A DNA stretch of 49,535 bases, from the NCBI GenBank assembly GCA_021827405.1, contig JAKAVY010000011.1, positions 1 to 49,535 of the forward strand. The letters run 5' to 3'. The position numbers and the translations under genes were made by a program. Origin of the DNA: Thermoplasmata archaeon. GTDB lineage: Archaea; Thermoplasmatota; Thermoplasmata; Lutacidiplasmatales; UBA184. Shown here piece after piece: positions 23,543-32,413 of the stretch (positions are counted from its first letter, which is position 1; each line of letters begins with the position of its first letter). The notes below the pieces were generated by a model that did no database searches, was not told where the DNA came from, and saw only the letters and a program-made list of their open reading frames with translations.

Positions 23543-23559
23543 TCCGGGCCCATCCCCTC
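23543..23559 (+). repeat. Right attachment-site repeat (attR)
   Basis: TCCGGGCCCATCCCCTC, identical to 16037-16053. The bases before it do not form a tRNA T arm, so this is a copied acceptor-end segment, as left by tRNA-targeted integration. Confidence 0.65.
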
Positions 23560-23749
23560 CGGGAACCTCCATTTCCGGCCAGGGGGCCCCTCCTCGCGGT
23601 GTCCTAAGGTGAACCGACGCCTCCGGCCCAGGCCACTTTCGGCGGTCGCGGGTTCCCCGAGCCCCTCGTCGTGCGGAGGAGAGACCGGACCCTCCGCGGC
23701 CCTTGGGGGTCGGCACCCGGGGTCCCAGGCACCGGAACGGCCCTAGGTC
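23560..23749. other. Host DNA between attR and the large surface-protein gene
   Basis: About 190 GC-rich bases with no supported gene. It would have followed tRNA-Ile directly before integration. Confidence 0.5.
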
Positions 23750-26700
23750 CTAAGCCTCGTCATCCTCCCGGTACTCCTCGGACCCCGGGGCGGCCGGGGG
23801 AGGGGCGGAAGGCACGGCCTCGCCCGGGGAAGGGGAGACCGGGGGGGAACGGGCGGAGGAGGCGCTGGACGAGGCAGGGGTCAGAGAAGGGGGGCCCCGG
23901 CGACGGGCCAAGAGGAGAAGGACCCCGATCGCCAAAAGCACCACCAGGAGGACCAGCCCCAGGAGCGCGTACAACAGCGAGAGCGGGACCGGGTTCACCT
24001 GGTTCACCACCGGGGCGGGGCTTGGGGCCGGGGGGGCCGGGGGAAGCGGATTGACCGTCACCGTGGACTCCGGCGAAAGCGCCACGAACCCCCGGGAGTC
24101 CGTCACGCTCACCTGGACCTCGTACGTCCCGGGCCTCATCGGTCCCAACGAGAAGGTCGAGCTGGACGTGACCGAGGCCACCGATCCGTTGAGCCACCAG
24201 GTGAACTGGTAGGGCCCGTAGCCCCCCGAGACACTCGCCAGGTAGTCCACGGTACCGTTGAGGGCCCCTATCGCGGGGGTCACCTTCAGGGTCACCGCGA
24301 GAGCGGGTGCGACCTGGACGCTCACGGGCGTCGACCGGCTGATGACCCCCAGCGCATCCGTCACCGTCACGCTCACGTTGTAGTACCCCGGTCCCGCAGG
24401 GGCGGTGCAGGTCAGGTACGGGGTGTCCGCCGCAGAACAACCCGACGGAAGTCCGGCCCAGAGGTACGTGTAGGGGGCGAGACCGCCGGTCACAGAGGCC
24501 CCGAAGGTGTACGGCTCGCCCGACACCCACTGGGAGCCGCTGGCGCTAAGGCCAACGGGGCCCAGGGCAGGGGCCACCGAGATCGTCGCGGACCTCCCCT
24601 GGACGATCGCTCCCAGCGCATCCTCCACGCTGACGGTGAGGACGTAGGGTCCCGGAGCGGCCGGAGTGCAGTTCAGCGAGCCCGCATCCTGGGAGGCGCA
24701 GCCCGAAGGAAGTCCCCCCCACACGTAGGTGAACGGGCCTGCCCCACCCGAGACCGGGACACTGAGGTGGGTCTCCTGCCCGACCTCCAGCAGCCCAGGG
24801 AAGGCCGTGACAGCGCCTGCCGTGAGGCCGGGAACCACCGTGACCGTCAGGTTGGTCGAAGCGGTCGAGCCGAGGGAGTCCGTGACCGATAGGGTCACCC
24901 CATACGGTCCCGGAGAAGAGTAGGCATGGGTAGGGTCCGGCAGGGTGCTGGTGGAGCCGTCCCCGAAGGTCCAGAGGAACCGGTACGGAGAGACCCCCAG
25001 CGTGGCCGACCCCTGGAAGCTCACCGGTTGGCCTACCTCCGTCGTCGTCGGACTCGCCCCCGCCGTGGCGGCCAGCGTGGAGGTCAGGACCAGCGTGGTG
25101 CTGGCGGTGACCGTGAGGTTCACCCCCACGGTGGTCCCGAACTCGATGCTGAGGGGCACGTCCACCACGGTGGTCCTCTCGGTGGCCATGACCGGGTAGG
25201 CTCCCGCCGCCGCCGCGGGCAGGGAGAGGGGCCCGCACTCGAAGGTGCCGGGGAGAACGCTGCCCGAGATGTCCACCAGGGCCGAACAGAGGGTCTGGGA
25301 GCCGGGGCCCCCCGTGACCATGACCGGGTCCAGGACCGGGGAGGGGGCAAGGGGATCGAAGGAGGGGCCAAACCCCGAACCTTGCACGGTCAGGTTCTCT
25401 CCCGGGGCGATCACCCCGGGCGCCACGGAGAGCGACGGGGCCACCCGATAGGGGTGAGCGGCGTAGGCCACCTCTCCGCTCGCGGATTCCTTCGCGCTCA
25501 CGTTACCGTCGCCCATGATCACCGCGGGAACCGAGAAGAGGCAGGCGAGCGTCCCGTTCGTCCCGGTCGTACCCGTGCAGACCGTCTGGCTGTCCGTTCC
25601 CACGAAGAAACTGTACTCGGGAGAGAAGGTCACGCTCACGGCCGCAGAGGCGCCGAACCCGGTCAGTAGGACGGACACGTTGGAGCCCACCGTTCCCGCC
25701 CAGCTCCCAAGGGTCACGTTCCCCCCGACCACCACGGACGTGCTGGCCTGATGTACCCCATCCGAGGCGGTGAAAACATACGTGCCCCCCGGAGTGGCGG
25801 GGACCTTCACGGAACACTGGAAGGAGCCCTGACCGTTAGAACTCCCCTGGCAGGAGCTCCCCGGCAGCCCGCTGGAGGCGACGCGGACCGACACGGAAGG
25901 AGAGAAACCGGTCCCGCTGAAGACCTCCACCTGTCCGACCCGGGCGGTTCCCAGCGAGGCGGTCAGACCGCTCCCCAGGCTGAAGTACCCGGTGGCCGCG
26001 TTCCCTTCCGCGTCCTGCGCCGTGATCGGGTAGGTCCCGTTCGGTGCGGGGGGCACCGAAAGAGGACCGCAACTGAAGTTCCCCGTGGAAAGCGCATCGG
26101 AAGGGCAGGTGGGAGGCGAGGAGAAGACCCAGGCCGAGGGGAAGCTCACCGTCATGGGGCTGCCCGCGGCATACCCCGCCCCCACCAGCTGGATCGAGGC
26201 AGGGTACACGCCAGAGGCCGGGAGCACCTCCAGGACCGGACCCACCCGCACTACCCCTTGCGCCTCCAGTCCCTGGCTGTCCGTCACGTTGAGCTGATAG
26301 GTTCCGTTCGGGTCGCCGGAGACCGTCCAGGAGCAGGTGAAGGCCCCCCGGGTATTGGTGGCCAGGGGACAGACCGGCATGCCTTGGTGCTTCAGCCGCC
26401 AGCCGGAGAAATTCTCCGAGATCACCGACCCTCGGGTGAAGCCGGAACCGTAGAAGGAGACGGGGGTCGTCTGGGGGGTGGTGGCGGAAGTGGAGGGATG
26501 GAGGGAAGGCGCGATGGTCAGCAGCGCGCTGGCCGAGAGCCCCAGCGTGGGGTCCGAGGCGTTGAACGGATACCCGCCGTGGGGAAGCCCACCACCGACA
26601 ACGTAGGTGCAGGAGAAGCTCCCGGTGGAGTTGAAGGTGGTCGGGCAGAGGGGACCTACCCCTGACCGGTCCGACCACCCGGACCAGTTGAAGGCCAACG

Positions 26701-28045
26701 GATCGCCGGGACCGAACCCGGTCCCGTTGAAGTAGACGGTGGTCCCGTTGGTCGCGGAGGTCGGAAAGACGGTGACCGAGGGGGACCGCAGGGCGAGGAA
26801 CCGGGCCTGGGGCATCACCCCGCCGGGGGGAAGGTAGCGGACCAGGACGTAGTTGAGATCCTCCGTCACCGCGGTCCCGGTCGAGACCTGCGTCTGGCCG
26901 CAAGCCTCCAGTTGCGAAGTGCTGTTGAAAGGGTTCGCCCCATGCGAGTAGGCCAGCGATTGGGACACCTGCCCGGCTCCGAGGGTGAGGGAACTGGCCC
27001 CGGAGAACCAGGTCCCGTTGGTCTCGTTGTAGTCCAGGGTGGCGTAGTTCCATTGTCCGTTCGACGTTCCCGTGGGCGAGGAACTGGCGAGGGACGTGGC
27101 CTCGCGATAGGTCTCCGTGAGGTAGAGGTAGGAGCTGGAAAAGCCCATCCGGTTGTCCAGAGAGTAAGTCAGGCTCTCCGAGGGCCCCGACCCTACGGGA
27201 GGGGTGCAGACGCCGGCTCCGCCGACCGAGAGCGCCGGGTTGCTGCTCTGGAAGTTCGATTCCACGGCGAGGGGACGGTTCTCCACGGGAACGTTGAGGA
27301 CCCAGTACCCCAGCTCATGGGGAGGGTCTGCTGCCACGACCTCCGTCGCGGATCCGGTGCCCTCGGGGTACGAGACCCCGCTGGCGGGCGCGACGGTGTC
27401 GTTGAGCCCTTGCAGCAAGGTACCTCCGGAGGTACCGTTCACGTACGCGGGGAAGACGGAGGCCCCATTGTCGTATCGACCGTACCCGGAGGTCCCGCTG
27501 ATGGAGAGTTGGGGGGCTTCTCCCCAGGGCCCCAAGGCACCGAGGTCATAATGGGTGAGGGCCAAGAGGCCCAGGAAGATCGTCTGGGGGACCCCTTGCC
27601 GCAGAGGCACGCCCAGGTCCAACCAAACCGTGGACGCCTTGGAAGCGCTCGTGGACCCGTTCTGCAACCAGGCGGGGATCGCACTCCCGTCGGGGTAGAG
27701 GAACTCCACGTTGCTGAGATTGCTGTCCAGGTAACCGGCGTACGTCGAGAAATCCACGCTGAGGTTCACATCGGTCCCCGCGGGGATCGAGGCCACCGTG
27801 GCGTTGAGTTGGATGGGGACAAAGGCGACCAGGCCCGGGGCCGGAGAGCCGGCCGGGGTCGACGTCGGGATCCCGGGAGAAGGGTTCGTGGCCCCCGCCG
27901 GAACGCCCCCCGCCACGGAGGCCGGCACCAGCGAGACCAGGCCGAAGGAAGACAGCAATAGGACGGCCGTGGTCAAAAGGGCCAGCGCGCGACCGGACCC
28001 GGGGAGAGCGGCACGAGGGGGGACCCCGGGACTCCGACCGACCAT
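23750..28045 (-). CDS. Large surface protein with DUF2341-like, Ig-like and PKD repeats
   Basis: 1431 residues from ATG 28045. A signal peptide (about residues 20-46) precedes a domain resembling DUF2341 (FLYPDGSAIPAWLQNG then VPQTIFLGLLAL). About six Ig/IPT-like repeats follow, most with a C-x(11-13)-C pair, then a PKD domain with FLWTFGDGSTSTLPDPTHAY. Related repeats with GLPSGC and a second Cys come next, then one membrane helix (LLYALLGLVLLVVLLAIGVL) and an acidic, Pro-rich cytoplasmic tail. Dozens of N-x-S/T sequons suggest N-glycosylation. It is probably an envelope or adhesion protein, or part of the S-layer. A box A 26 bases upstream suggests a leaderless mRNA. Confidence 0.88.
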   Translation of the reverse strand: MVGRSPGVPPRAALPGSGRALALLTTAVLLLSSFGLVSLVPASVAGGVPAGATNPSPGIPTSTPAGSPAPGLVAFVPIQLNATVASIPAGTDVNLSVDFSTYAGYLDSNLSNVEFLYPDGSAIPAWLQNGSTSASKASTVWLDLGVPLRQGVPQTIFLGLLALTHYDLGALGPWGEAPQLSISGTSGYGRYDNGASVFPAYVNGTSGGTLLQGLNDTVAPASGVSYPEGTGSATEVVAADPPHELGYWVLNVPVENRPLAVESNFQSSNPALSVGGAGVCTPPVGSGPSESLTYSLDNRMGFSSSYLYLTETYREATSLASSSPTGTSNGQWNYATLDYNETNGTWFSGASSLTLGAGQVSQSLAYSHGANPFNSTSQLEACGQTQVSTGTAVTEDLNYVLVRYLPPGGVMPQARFLALRSPSVTVFPTSATNGTTVYFNGTGFGPGDPLAFNWSGWSDRSGVGPLCPTTFNSTGSFSCTYVVGGGLPHGGYPFNASDPTLGLSASALLTIAPSLHPSTSATTPQTTPVSFYGSGFTRGSVISENFSGWRLKHQGMPVCPLATNTRGAFTCSWTVSGDPNGTYQLNVTDSQGLEAQGVVRVGPVLEVLPASGVYPASIQLVGAGYAAGSPMTVSFPSAWVFSSPPTCPSDALSTGNFSCGPLSVPPAPNGTYPITAQDAEGNAATGYFSLGSGLTASLGTARVGQVEVFSGTGFSPSVSVRVASSGLPGSSCQGSSNGQGSFQCSVKVPATPGGTYVFTASDGVHQASTSVVVGGNVTLGSWAGTVGSNVSVLLTGFGASAAVSVTFSPEYSFFVGTDSQTVCTGTTGTNGTLACLFSVPAVIMGDGNVSAKESASGEVAYAAHPYRVAPSLSVAPGVIAPGENLTVQGSGFGPSFDPLAPSPVLDPVMVTGGPGSQTLCSALVDISGSVLPGTFECGPLSLPAAAAGAYPVMATERTTVVDVPLSIEFGTTVGVNLTVTASTTLVLTSTLAATAGASPTTTEVGQPVSFQGSATLGVSPYRFLWTFGDGSTSTLPDPTHAYSSPGPYGVTLSVTDSLGSTASTNLTVTVVPGLTAGAVTAFPGLLEVGQETHLSVPVSGGAGPFTYVWGGLPSGCASQDAGSLNCTPAAPGPYVLTVSVEDALGAIVQGRSATISVAPALGPVGLSASGSQWVSGEPYTFGASVTGGLAPYTYLWAGLPSGCSAADTPYLTCTAPAGPGYYNVSVTVTDALGVISRSTPVSVQVAPALAVTLKVTPAIGALNGTVDYLASVSGGYGPYQFTWWLNGSVASVTSSSTFSLGPMRPGTYEVQVSVTDSRGFVALSPESTVTVNPLPPAPPAPSPAPVVNQVNPVPLSLLYALLGLVLLVVLLAIGVLLLLARRRGPPSLTPASSSASSARSPPVSPSPGEAVPSAPPPAAPGSEEYREDDEA

Positions 28046-28066
28046 ACGTAGCCATCGGTCGAGGGG

Positions 28067-28077
28067 TTTTATCTATG
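28067..28077 (-). promoter_or_regulatory. Box A of the large surface-protein gene
   Basis: The minus strand reads CATAGATAAAA centred about 26 bases before ATG 28045, which places transcription start at or next to the start codon. Confidence 0.6.
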
Positions 28078-28174
28078 CTTCTATCGACCAGACGCGTTGC
28101 CCGAGAGGTGGACCCAGGCCCCCGGCCGGGGGTGCGGGGAAAGTGCCTTGGCCCTTGGGAGCCGCACCGAGCCG

Positions 28175-28684
28175 CTAGGCCTCCTGGGAGGGGAGCTCGG
28201 GGGGGGACAGGGACCGCCGTATCCTCGCCTCCAGATGCTCGGGCGTGAGCACCCCCACCGTCCGGTCGACCAGGCGACCGTCCCGGAAGAACAATAACGT
28301 GGGGATGCTCTGCACCCCCCAACCCGCCGCCAGACCCGGCTCCTCGTCGGTGTTGACCTTCCCGAAGGCCACTCCCGGCCAGAAACGCGCGCTCATCCGC
28401 TCCACGATGGGGCTCAACGCCCGGCACGGGCCGCACCACGGGGCCCATAGGTCGAGCACCACCCGGGGATGCGCTCTTAGGAACGGGCCCAGCGTTCCCT
28501 GGTTCAACGGCACCGCCCCCGGCCCCTCCGAGACCTCTGGCCCACCCCCGACCGGATTCGGTCGGGCGGATGACTCCCTAAGCTCCCGCAAGAGCTCCGC
28601 CCGGATCCGCTCCAGCTCGGGGTCCTCTTCGGGCGAGGGGCCCGCAACCTTCGCCCCCTGGGTTCCGCTCGAGGTTCCGCTCAT
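28175..28684 (-). CDS. Thioredoxin with N-terminal extension
   Basis: 169 residues from ATG 28684, with GGAGGGATCGG just before the start. The thioredoxin domain occupies about residues 60-165: RVVLDLWAPWCGPCRALSP with the redox pair in CGPC (84-87), FGKVNTDEEPGLAAGWGVQ, SIPTLLFFRDGRLVDRTVG with the cis-Pro. The first 60 residues are a charged helical extension (EEDPELERIRAELLRELRES) plus a Gly/Pro linker; this kind of N-terminus is seen in some archaeal and deinococcal thioredoxins. A cytoplasmic disulfide reductase is the expected role. A longer upstream frame reads as Gly/Pro-rich noncoding sequence. Confidence 0.92.
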   Translation of the reverse strand: MSGTSSGTQGAKVAGPSPEEDPELERIRAELLRELRESSARPNPVGGGPEVSEGPGAVPLNQGTLGPFLRAHPRVVLDLWAPWCGPCRALSPIVERMSARFWPGVAFGKVNTDEEPGLAAGWGVQSIPTLLFFRDGRLVDRTVGVLTPEHLEARIRRSLSPPELPSQEA

Positions 28685-28979
28685 TCCGATCCCTCCGATA
28701 GGCGTTCCCGGGGAAGCTGCCGGGAGGCCATAAGGGTAGGCCCCGGCCCCCCAAGACCCGGAGGCTTTCAGGGAGGGTCCCCCGTCGGTCGCCGGAGACT
28801 CGCTCAGAGGTCCGTGACGTATGCCCGTGGCCGGGCAACCCCCAGTTCCTGGGAGGCCCCTGGCCGGCCCCGGTGAGCCGATCCCGGTCCCGTACTCCAC
28901 TTAAGGGACGTAAAGCGGGTCTGGACCGAGCTTCTTATGCCCCCGGGTGGTCTTGGGAGTAGTCCGGAGCGCTCCATCG

Positions 28980-30527
28980 ATGATCCCGGAGTGGATGACC
29001 CCGAGTCCGCTCCGCTCCCCGGGGAACGCCCTCCCCCAGGAACTGCGGGACTTCCTCCACCTTCCGGGCCCCCAGACGCTCTTGATCCGCGGGCCCCCAG
29101 GCTCGGGGAAGTCCACCCTCTCCCTCGGGCTAGCCGCCAGCTTCCCCGGGGCGCGGCTTTTCATCAGTAGCCGGGTCAGCCGCCCCAAACTGCTCCTGCA
29201 GTACCCGTGGATCGGCGCGCTGCTGGAGAAGACCCTGGATGTCATCGACTCGACGAGCTATCCTGGGAGCATACAGCACGCGCTGGAGGCGCTGACCGCT
29301 TCCCGCGCCGTGGTAACCCCCGGCCGTCAAGAGGAGGGCGAACTGGCGGGCTTCCTCTGGCTCCCCCCGGCCCTCCAGGAGGCGTGGAGCCGGCTGGACC
29401 CGAAGGTCCCCACCGTGGTGGTCGTGGACTCCTGGGATGCCTTGCTCCAGCAATACCTGAACCCGGTCTCCCGGGAGGAGGGGAACGCGGTCCCCGACCG
29501 CCCGGACCTGGAGAGGATGCTTCTCAACCTGATGACCCGGGGCCGGGTGCACCTGGTCATCGTCCAGGAGACCGACCAGCAGGGCCCCCTTGACTATCTG
29601 GTCGATGGCATCGTCACCACGAGCCGCGAGGACTTCGACGGGCGGCTGGAACGGTGGCTCCGGCTCCCCAAGCTCCGGGGGGTCCCCGTGCTCGACGACC
29701 GCTATCCCTTCACCCTGGCCGGGGCGCGGTTCGAGGCCACCGAGCCCTATCCGGCCACCTTCCGGTTCGAACGGGTGGTCTGGTCTAACGACCCGGAGCC
29801 CTCGGCGGAAGGCCTATGGCCGGGCTCGCGGGCTTTCGCGGATACCTTCGGCCGCCTGCCCGCCTCGGGGATCACCCTCCTGGAGCTGGACCGGGCCGTT
29901 CCCTCCAGCGCGATCAGCCTGCTCTTCGGCTCGGTGATGGCCCACGTGATCTCCCGGGACGGGAACGTGCTGGTGCTTCCGTCGAACGCCCTGCCGGACG
30001 CGATCTATCAGCTAGGCCGACAGGCCTTTCCCCACGAGACCCTCGCGCGGCACCTCCGGGTCCTCACGGCCTCCCCCCCGCTCCGGCCTACGCCGGAGCT
30101 CGACGCCGTGCTGGTCCCTCTGGAGGGGGCCACGGGCACCAACCCCCTGGCCCCCCGCTATCCCTCGAACCTTCAGTTCATCCATCAGTCGGCGGTGGAA
30201 GGCCACCCCTCGTTGGTCATCGTCTCCACGGTCTGCCTCCGGGAGCTCAACCAGGTCACCCCCCGGCCCTACCTCCCCGAGTCCTTGCCGGTGATCCTGG
30301 AGACCTACCTGAGGGCCGGGGCGAGCCACGTGATCGTGGATGGGCCGCGCGACGACCCGTTCATCCCCATCCTGGCGCGGACCGCTTCCAGCGTGATCCG
30401 GCTGGCCAACCGCAACGGCCGGGTCTTCCTCTATGGGGAGGTCCCCCGGACCCGGGGGCAGGTCCTGCGCCCCAACGACCGCGACGAAGGCAGCGGCGAG
30501 CCGTACGACCTCACGCCGGTGCTCTGA
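28980..30527 (+). CDS. GvpD-like P-loop NTPase
   Basis: 515 residues from ATG 28980; the GTG at 28947 lies before the predicted transcription start from the AT-rich CTTCTTATGC (28931-28940). Walker A is LLIRGPPGSGKSTLS (residues 34-48) and Walker B is TVVVVDSWDAL (145-155). The order FISSRVSRPKLLLQYPW, LVIVQETDQQGPLDYLVDG and RLPKLRGVPVLDDRYPFTLAG resembles RecA/KaiC-superfamily GvpD proteins. Those are known from haloarchaeal gas vesicle repression, but here no gas-vesicle genes are near, as in other Thermoplasmata. The C-terminal half (about 270-515) is probably a second, degenerate domain. It may be an ATP-dependent regulator. It converges on rpoD with 13 bases between. Confidence 0.75.
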   Translation: MIPEWMTPSPLRSPGNALPQELRDFLHLPGPQTLLIRGPPGSGKSTLSLGLAASFPGARLFISSRVSRPKLLLQYPWIGALLEKTLDVIDSTSYPGSIQHALEALTASRAVVTPGRQEEGELAGFLWLPPALQEAWSRLDPKVPTVVVVDSWDALLQQYLNPVSREEGNAVPDRPDLERMLLNLMTRGRVHLVIVQETDQQGPLDYLVDGIVTTSREDFDGRLERWLRLPKLRGVPVLDDRYPFTLAGARFEATEPYPATFRFERVVWSNDPEPSAEGLWPGSRAFADTFGRLPASGITLLELDRAVPSSAISLLFGSVMAHVISRDGNVLVLPSNALPDAIYQLGRQAFPHETLARHLRVLTASPPLRPTPELDAVLVPLEGATGTNPLAPRYPSNLQFIHQSAVEGHPSLVIVSTVCLRELNQVTPRPYLPESLPVILETYLRAGASHVIVDGPRDDPFIPILARTASSVIRLANRNGRVFLYGEVPRTRGQVLRPNDRDEGSGEPYDLTPVL

Positions 30528-30540
30528 CCGGCCCGACCCG

Positions 30541-31386
30541 TCAAGGGATGGCCAGCACGGCTTCCCTGAGTTCCGAGAACCGCTCCTTGAGGTCCCCCAG
30601 GGCGAAGCGGAGGGCCTCCCGGGCGGTCATGGAACTGTCCGTCTCGAACTGGAAATGGAACTTGCTGTCGTCCGCCGAGACGGTGATGCTCCCATGCTCG
30701 CAGGCCTCCTCGCAAGCCCCGCAGAAGATGCAGTCGTCCTCCCGGACCACCTTCAGCTTCCCCTCCTCGAAACGGAAGACCCCGGGGGGACATACCCCGG
30801 GGACCTTCCTCAGGCAGGCGTCGGAGCAGTCCTTCGTCCGGGCCACCTTCACCCGGGGTTGCTCGTGGTAACCCACGGCGTTGGCCACCTGCCACTTGGA
30901 ATGCTCCCTCGCCGTCCCCAGGACCGCCGTGGCATAGGCGAGCAAGGCCTGGTTCGCGCCCAGCCGTACCACCGGGATGTCCGGCTCCCGGACCGCCAGG
31001 TGGGGGTCTCCGAGGGGGACCACGTCCTGCGAATAGACCGTGCAGGGCCCCTTGCGGTCGATGGCATAGACGATCTGGCAGTTGGGACATCCCTCGCCCT
31101 TGCAGGTACACTCGGACTTGAAGTGGAACTGCTTGAGGTCCGTCGGGATCGGCAGGAGGCCCAGGCGTAGCGCGATGGACTCGTCGAAGAGGCTGGTGGC
31201 CGAGTCGTAGTCCTTCCCCTTCGCCTCGTCCCGGATGGACCCGAGATGGAACTCCACGTCATCCACGGCCATCTTGGGGACGTCAGAGAGCAGCACCCGC
31301 CGGATCGCGTTCACCTGGGCTGCTGTGGTCCCCTCCAGGTAGAGCCGCAAGCGCCGGTCCCGAAGCTCCCGTACGGTGACCTCCAT
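30541..31386 (-). CDS. rpoD: DNA-directed RNA polymerase subunit D with ferredoxin-like domain
   Basis: 281 residues from ATG 31386, which has AGGAGC upstream; ATG 31404, overlapping the rps11 stop (TAATG), is an alternative. The alpha-like assembly motif is present (VNAIRRVLLSDVPKMAVDDV, then LRLGLLPIPTDL). Residues 187-199 give C-x3-C-x7-C and 219-229 CIFCGACEEAC, forming an Fe-S domain of seven cysteines. A further Cys cluster at 93-103 (CTCKGEGCPNC) may bind metal. D pairs with L to nucleate RNA polymerase assembly. The gene is the last of rps13-rps4-rps11-rpoD. Confidence 0.97.
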   Translation of the reverse strand: MEVTVRELRDRRLRLYLEGTTAAQVNAIRRVLLSDVPKMAVDDVEFHLGSIRDEAKGKDYDSATSLFDESIALRLGLLPIPTDLKQFHFKSECTCKGEGCPNCQIVYAIDRKGPCTVYSQDVVPLGDPHLAVREPDIPVVRLGANQALLAYATAVLGTAREHSKWQVANAVGYHEQPRVKVARTKDCSDACLRKVPGVCPPGVFRFEEGKLKVVREDDCIFCGACEEACEHGSITVSADDSKFHFQFETDSSMTAREALRFALGDLKERFSELREAVLAIP

Positions 31387-31403
31387 CGAAGCTCCTGGGG
31401 GCA

Positions 31404-31787
31404 TTACACGCGCCGGCCCCGCCGGCCCCCCTTCGGCTTCGTGCCGTCGTGGGGGATCGGGGTGACGTCCTCGATGCGACCGATGACCAGGCCCGCGCGG
31501 GCGAGCGCCCGGATCGCGGCCTGGGCCCCGGGACCCGGCGAGCGGGAACGGTTCCCGCCGGGGGCTCGTACCCGGACATGGACCGTGTCGTACCCCTTCT
31601 CCCGGATCTCCGATGCGACCTGGTCGGCCGCCCGCATGGCGGCATAGGGGCTGGACTCGTCCCGGGCCGCCTTGACCACCATCCCACCCGTGGCCTTGGC
31701 CAGGGTCTCGGCCCCCGTGACGTCGGTCACCAGGATGTGAATGTTGTTGTAGGAAGCGTAGATGTGCGCGATCCCGACCTTCGCCAT
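31404..31787 (-). CDS. rps11: 30S ribosomal protein S11
   Basis: 127 residues from ATG 31787. Hallmarks: [40 protein letters not shown] and [20 protein letters not shown], ending in the basic GRRGRRV tail. S11 sits on the 30S platform near the mRNA exit. Its ATG overlaps the S4 stop (TGATG) and its stop overlaps a possible RpoD start (TAATG), so translation is coupled through the cluster. Confidence 0.98.
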   Translation of the reverse strand: MAKVGIAHIYASYNNIHILVTDVTGAETLAKATGGMVVKAARDESSPYAAMRAADQVASEIREKGYDTVHVRVRAPGGNRSRSPGPGAQAAIRALARAGLVIGRIEDVTPIPHDGTKPKGGRRGRRV

Positions 31788-32383
31788 CAGAGGCCCCCTG
31801 GGGCCGATGGGCTCGGCCCCTCCACCGGTACCTCGGGCGCAGCCTGGGCCTTCTCGCGCAGCGCGGCACGGAGCGAATGCCCTTCGTCTCCGAGCGGGCT
31901 CGAGACATCGTAGGCGATCTGGATCTCCTCCTCCCGCCGGACCAGGTACCCCGGGCGGGTGACGCGGTGGTCTCCCACCCCGACGTGACCGTGCACGATG
32001 AGCTGCCGGGCCTGGGAGACGGACCCGGCCAGGCCCTTCACGTAGGCGAGCCACTGGAGCCGACGCTGGAGCAGGTCGGGCACCGAGAGGGCCAGGACGT
32101 CGTCGAGCGTAGGCGAGGTCGCCTGCAGGAGGCCCTGGCGGGAGAGCCTCGCCAAGAGGAGGACCATCTCCTTCTCCGCCTGGGGCTCCCGGGCCCGCAC
32201 CCGGGCCTGCAATTGCCGGGCCTGCCGGCGGATGTCCCGGAGCTGGCTCTGGGCCCTCCAGAGCTCCCGCTTGTTCTTCAACCCGTACTTCACGAGCAGC
32301 TTGCGCTCCTCGTCCATCCGGGCCTGCTCCCAGGGATGCTTCGGGGTCTCGTAGGACCGCCGGGCAAACTTCGGATCTCCCAT
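31787..32383 (-). CDS. rps4: 30S ribosomal protein S4
   Basis: 198 residues from ATG 32383. The N-terminus [19 protein letters not shown] is the archaeal S4 signature, and the S4 RNA-binding domain is [20 protein letters not shown] followed by [21 protein letters not shown]4 starts 30S assembly by binding 16S rRNA. It lies between S13 (30 bases upstream) and S11 (1-base overlap). The last 20 residues are a Pro/Glu/Ala tail. Confidence 0.98.
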   Translation of the reverse strand: MGDPKFARRSYETPKHPWEQARMDEERKLLVKYGLKNKRELWRAQSQLRDIRRQARQLQARVRAREPQAEKEMVLLLARLSRQGLLQATSPTLDDVLALSVPDLLQRRLQWLAYVKGLAGSVSQARQLIVHGHVGVGDHRVTRPGYLVRREEEIQIAYDVSSPLGDEGHSLRAALREKAQAAPEVPVEGPSPSAPGGL

Positions 32384-32413
32384 TTTCCCATTCCTCCGTC
32401 CGACGATGGCGCC

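Larger units (their letters stand above)
16037..23559. mobile_element. Integrated element at tRNA-Ile (decayed provirus/plasmid or integrative element)
   Basis: About 7.5 kb lies between two exact 17-bp copies of TCCGGGCCCATCCCCTC, the left one inside and just beyond the tRNA-Ile 3' end. The content differs from the flanks: two regulator operons with palindrome arrays, DNA-modification-like genes, an IS and a proton pump, with interrupted genes and visibly lower GC in places. No integrase, replication or capsid gene is recognisable, so it is either a remnant or moved by enzymes from elsewhere. Removing it would leave tRNA-Ile followed by one repeat copy. The boundaries rest on the repeat alone. 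Confidence 0.65.

Noticed and set aside
16037-23559. SSV-type split integrase across the attachment repeat
   Set aside because: Joining the sequence before attR to that after attL gives a frame with a stop at 23512 and no start codon before the junction, and the 41-residue piece after attL shows no tyrosine-recombinase motif.
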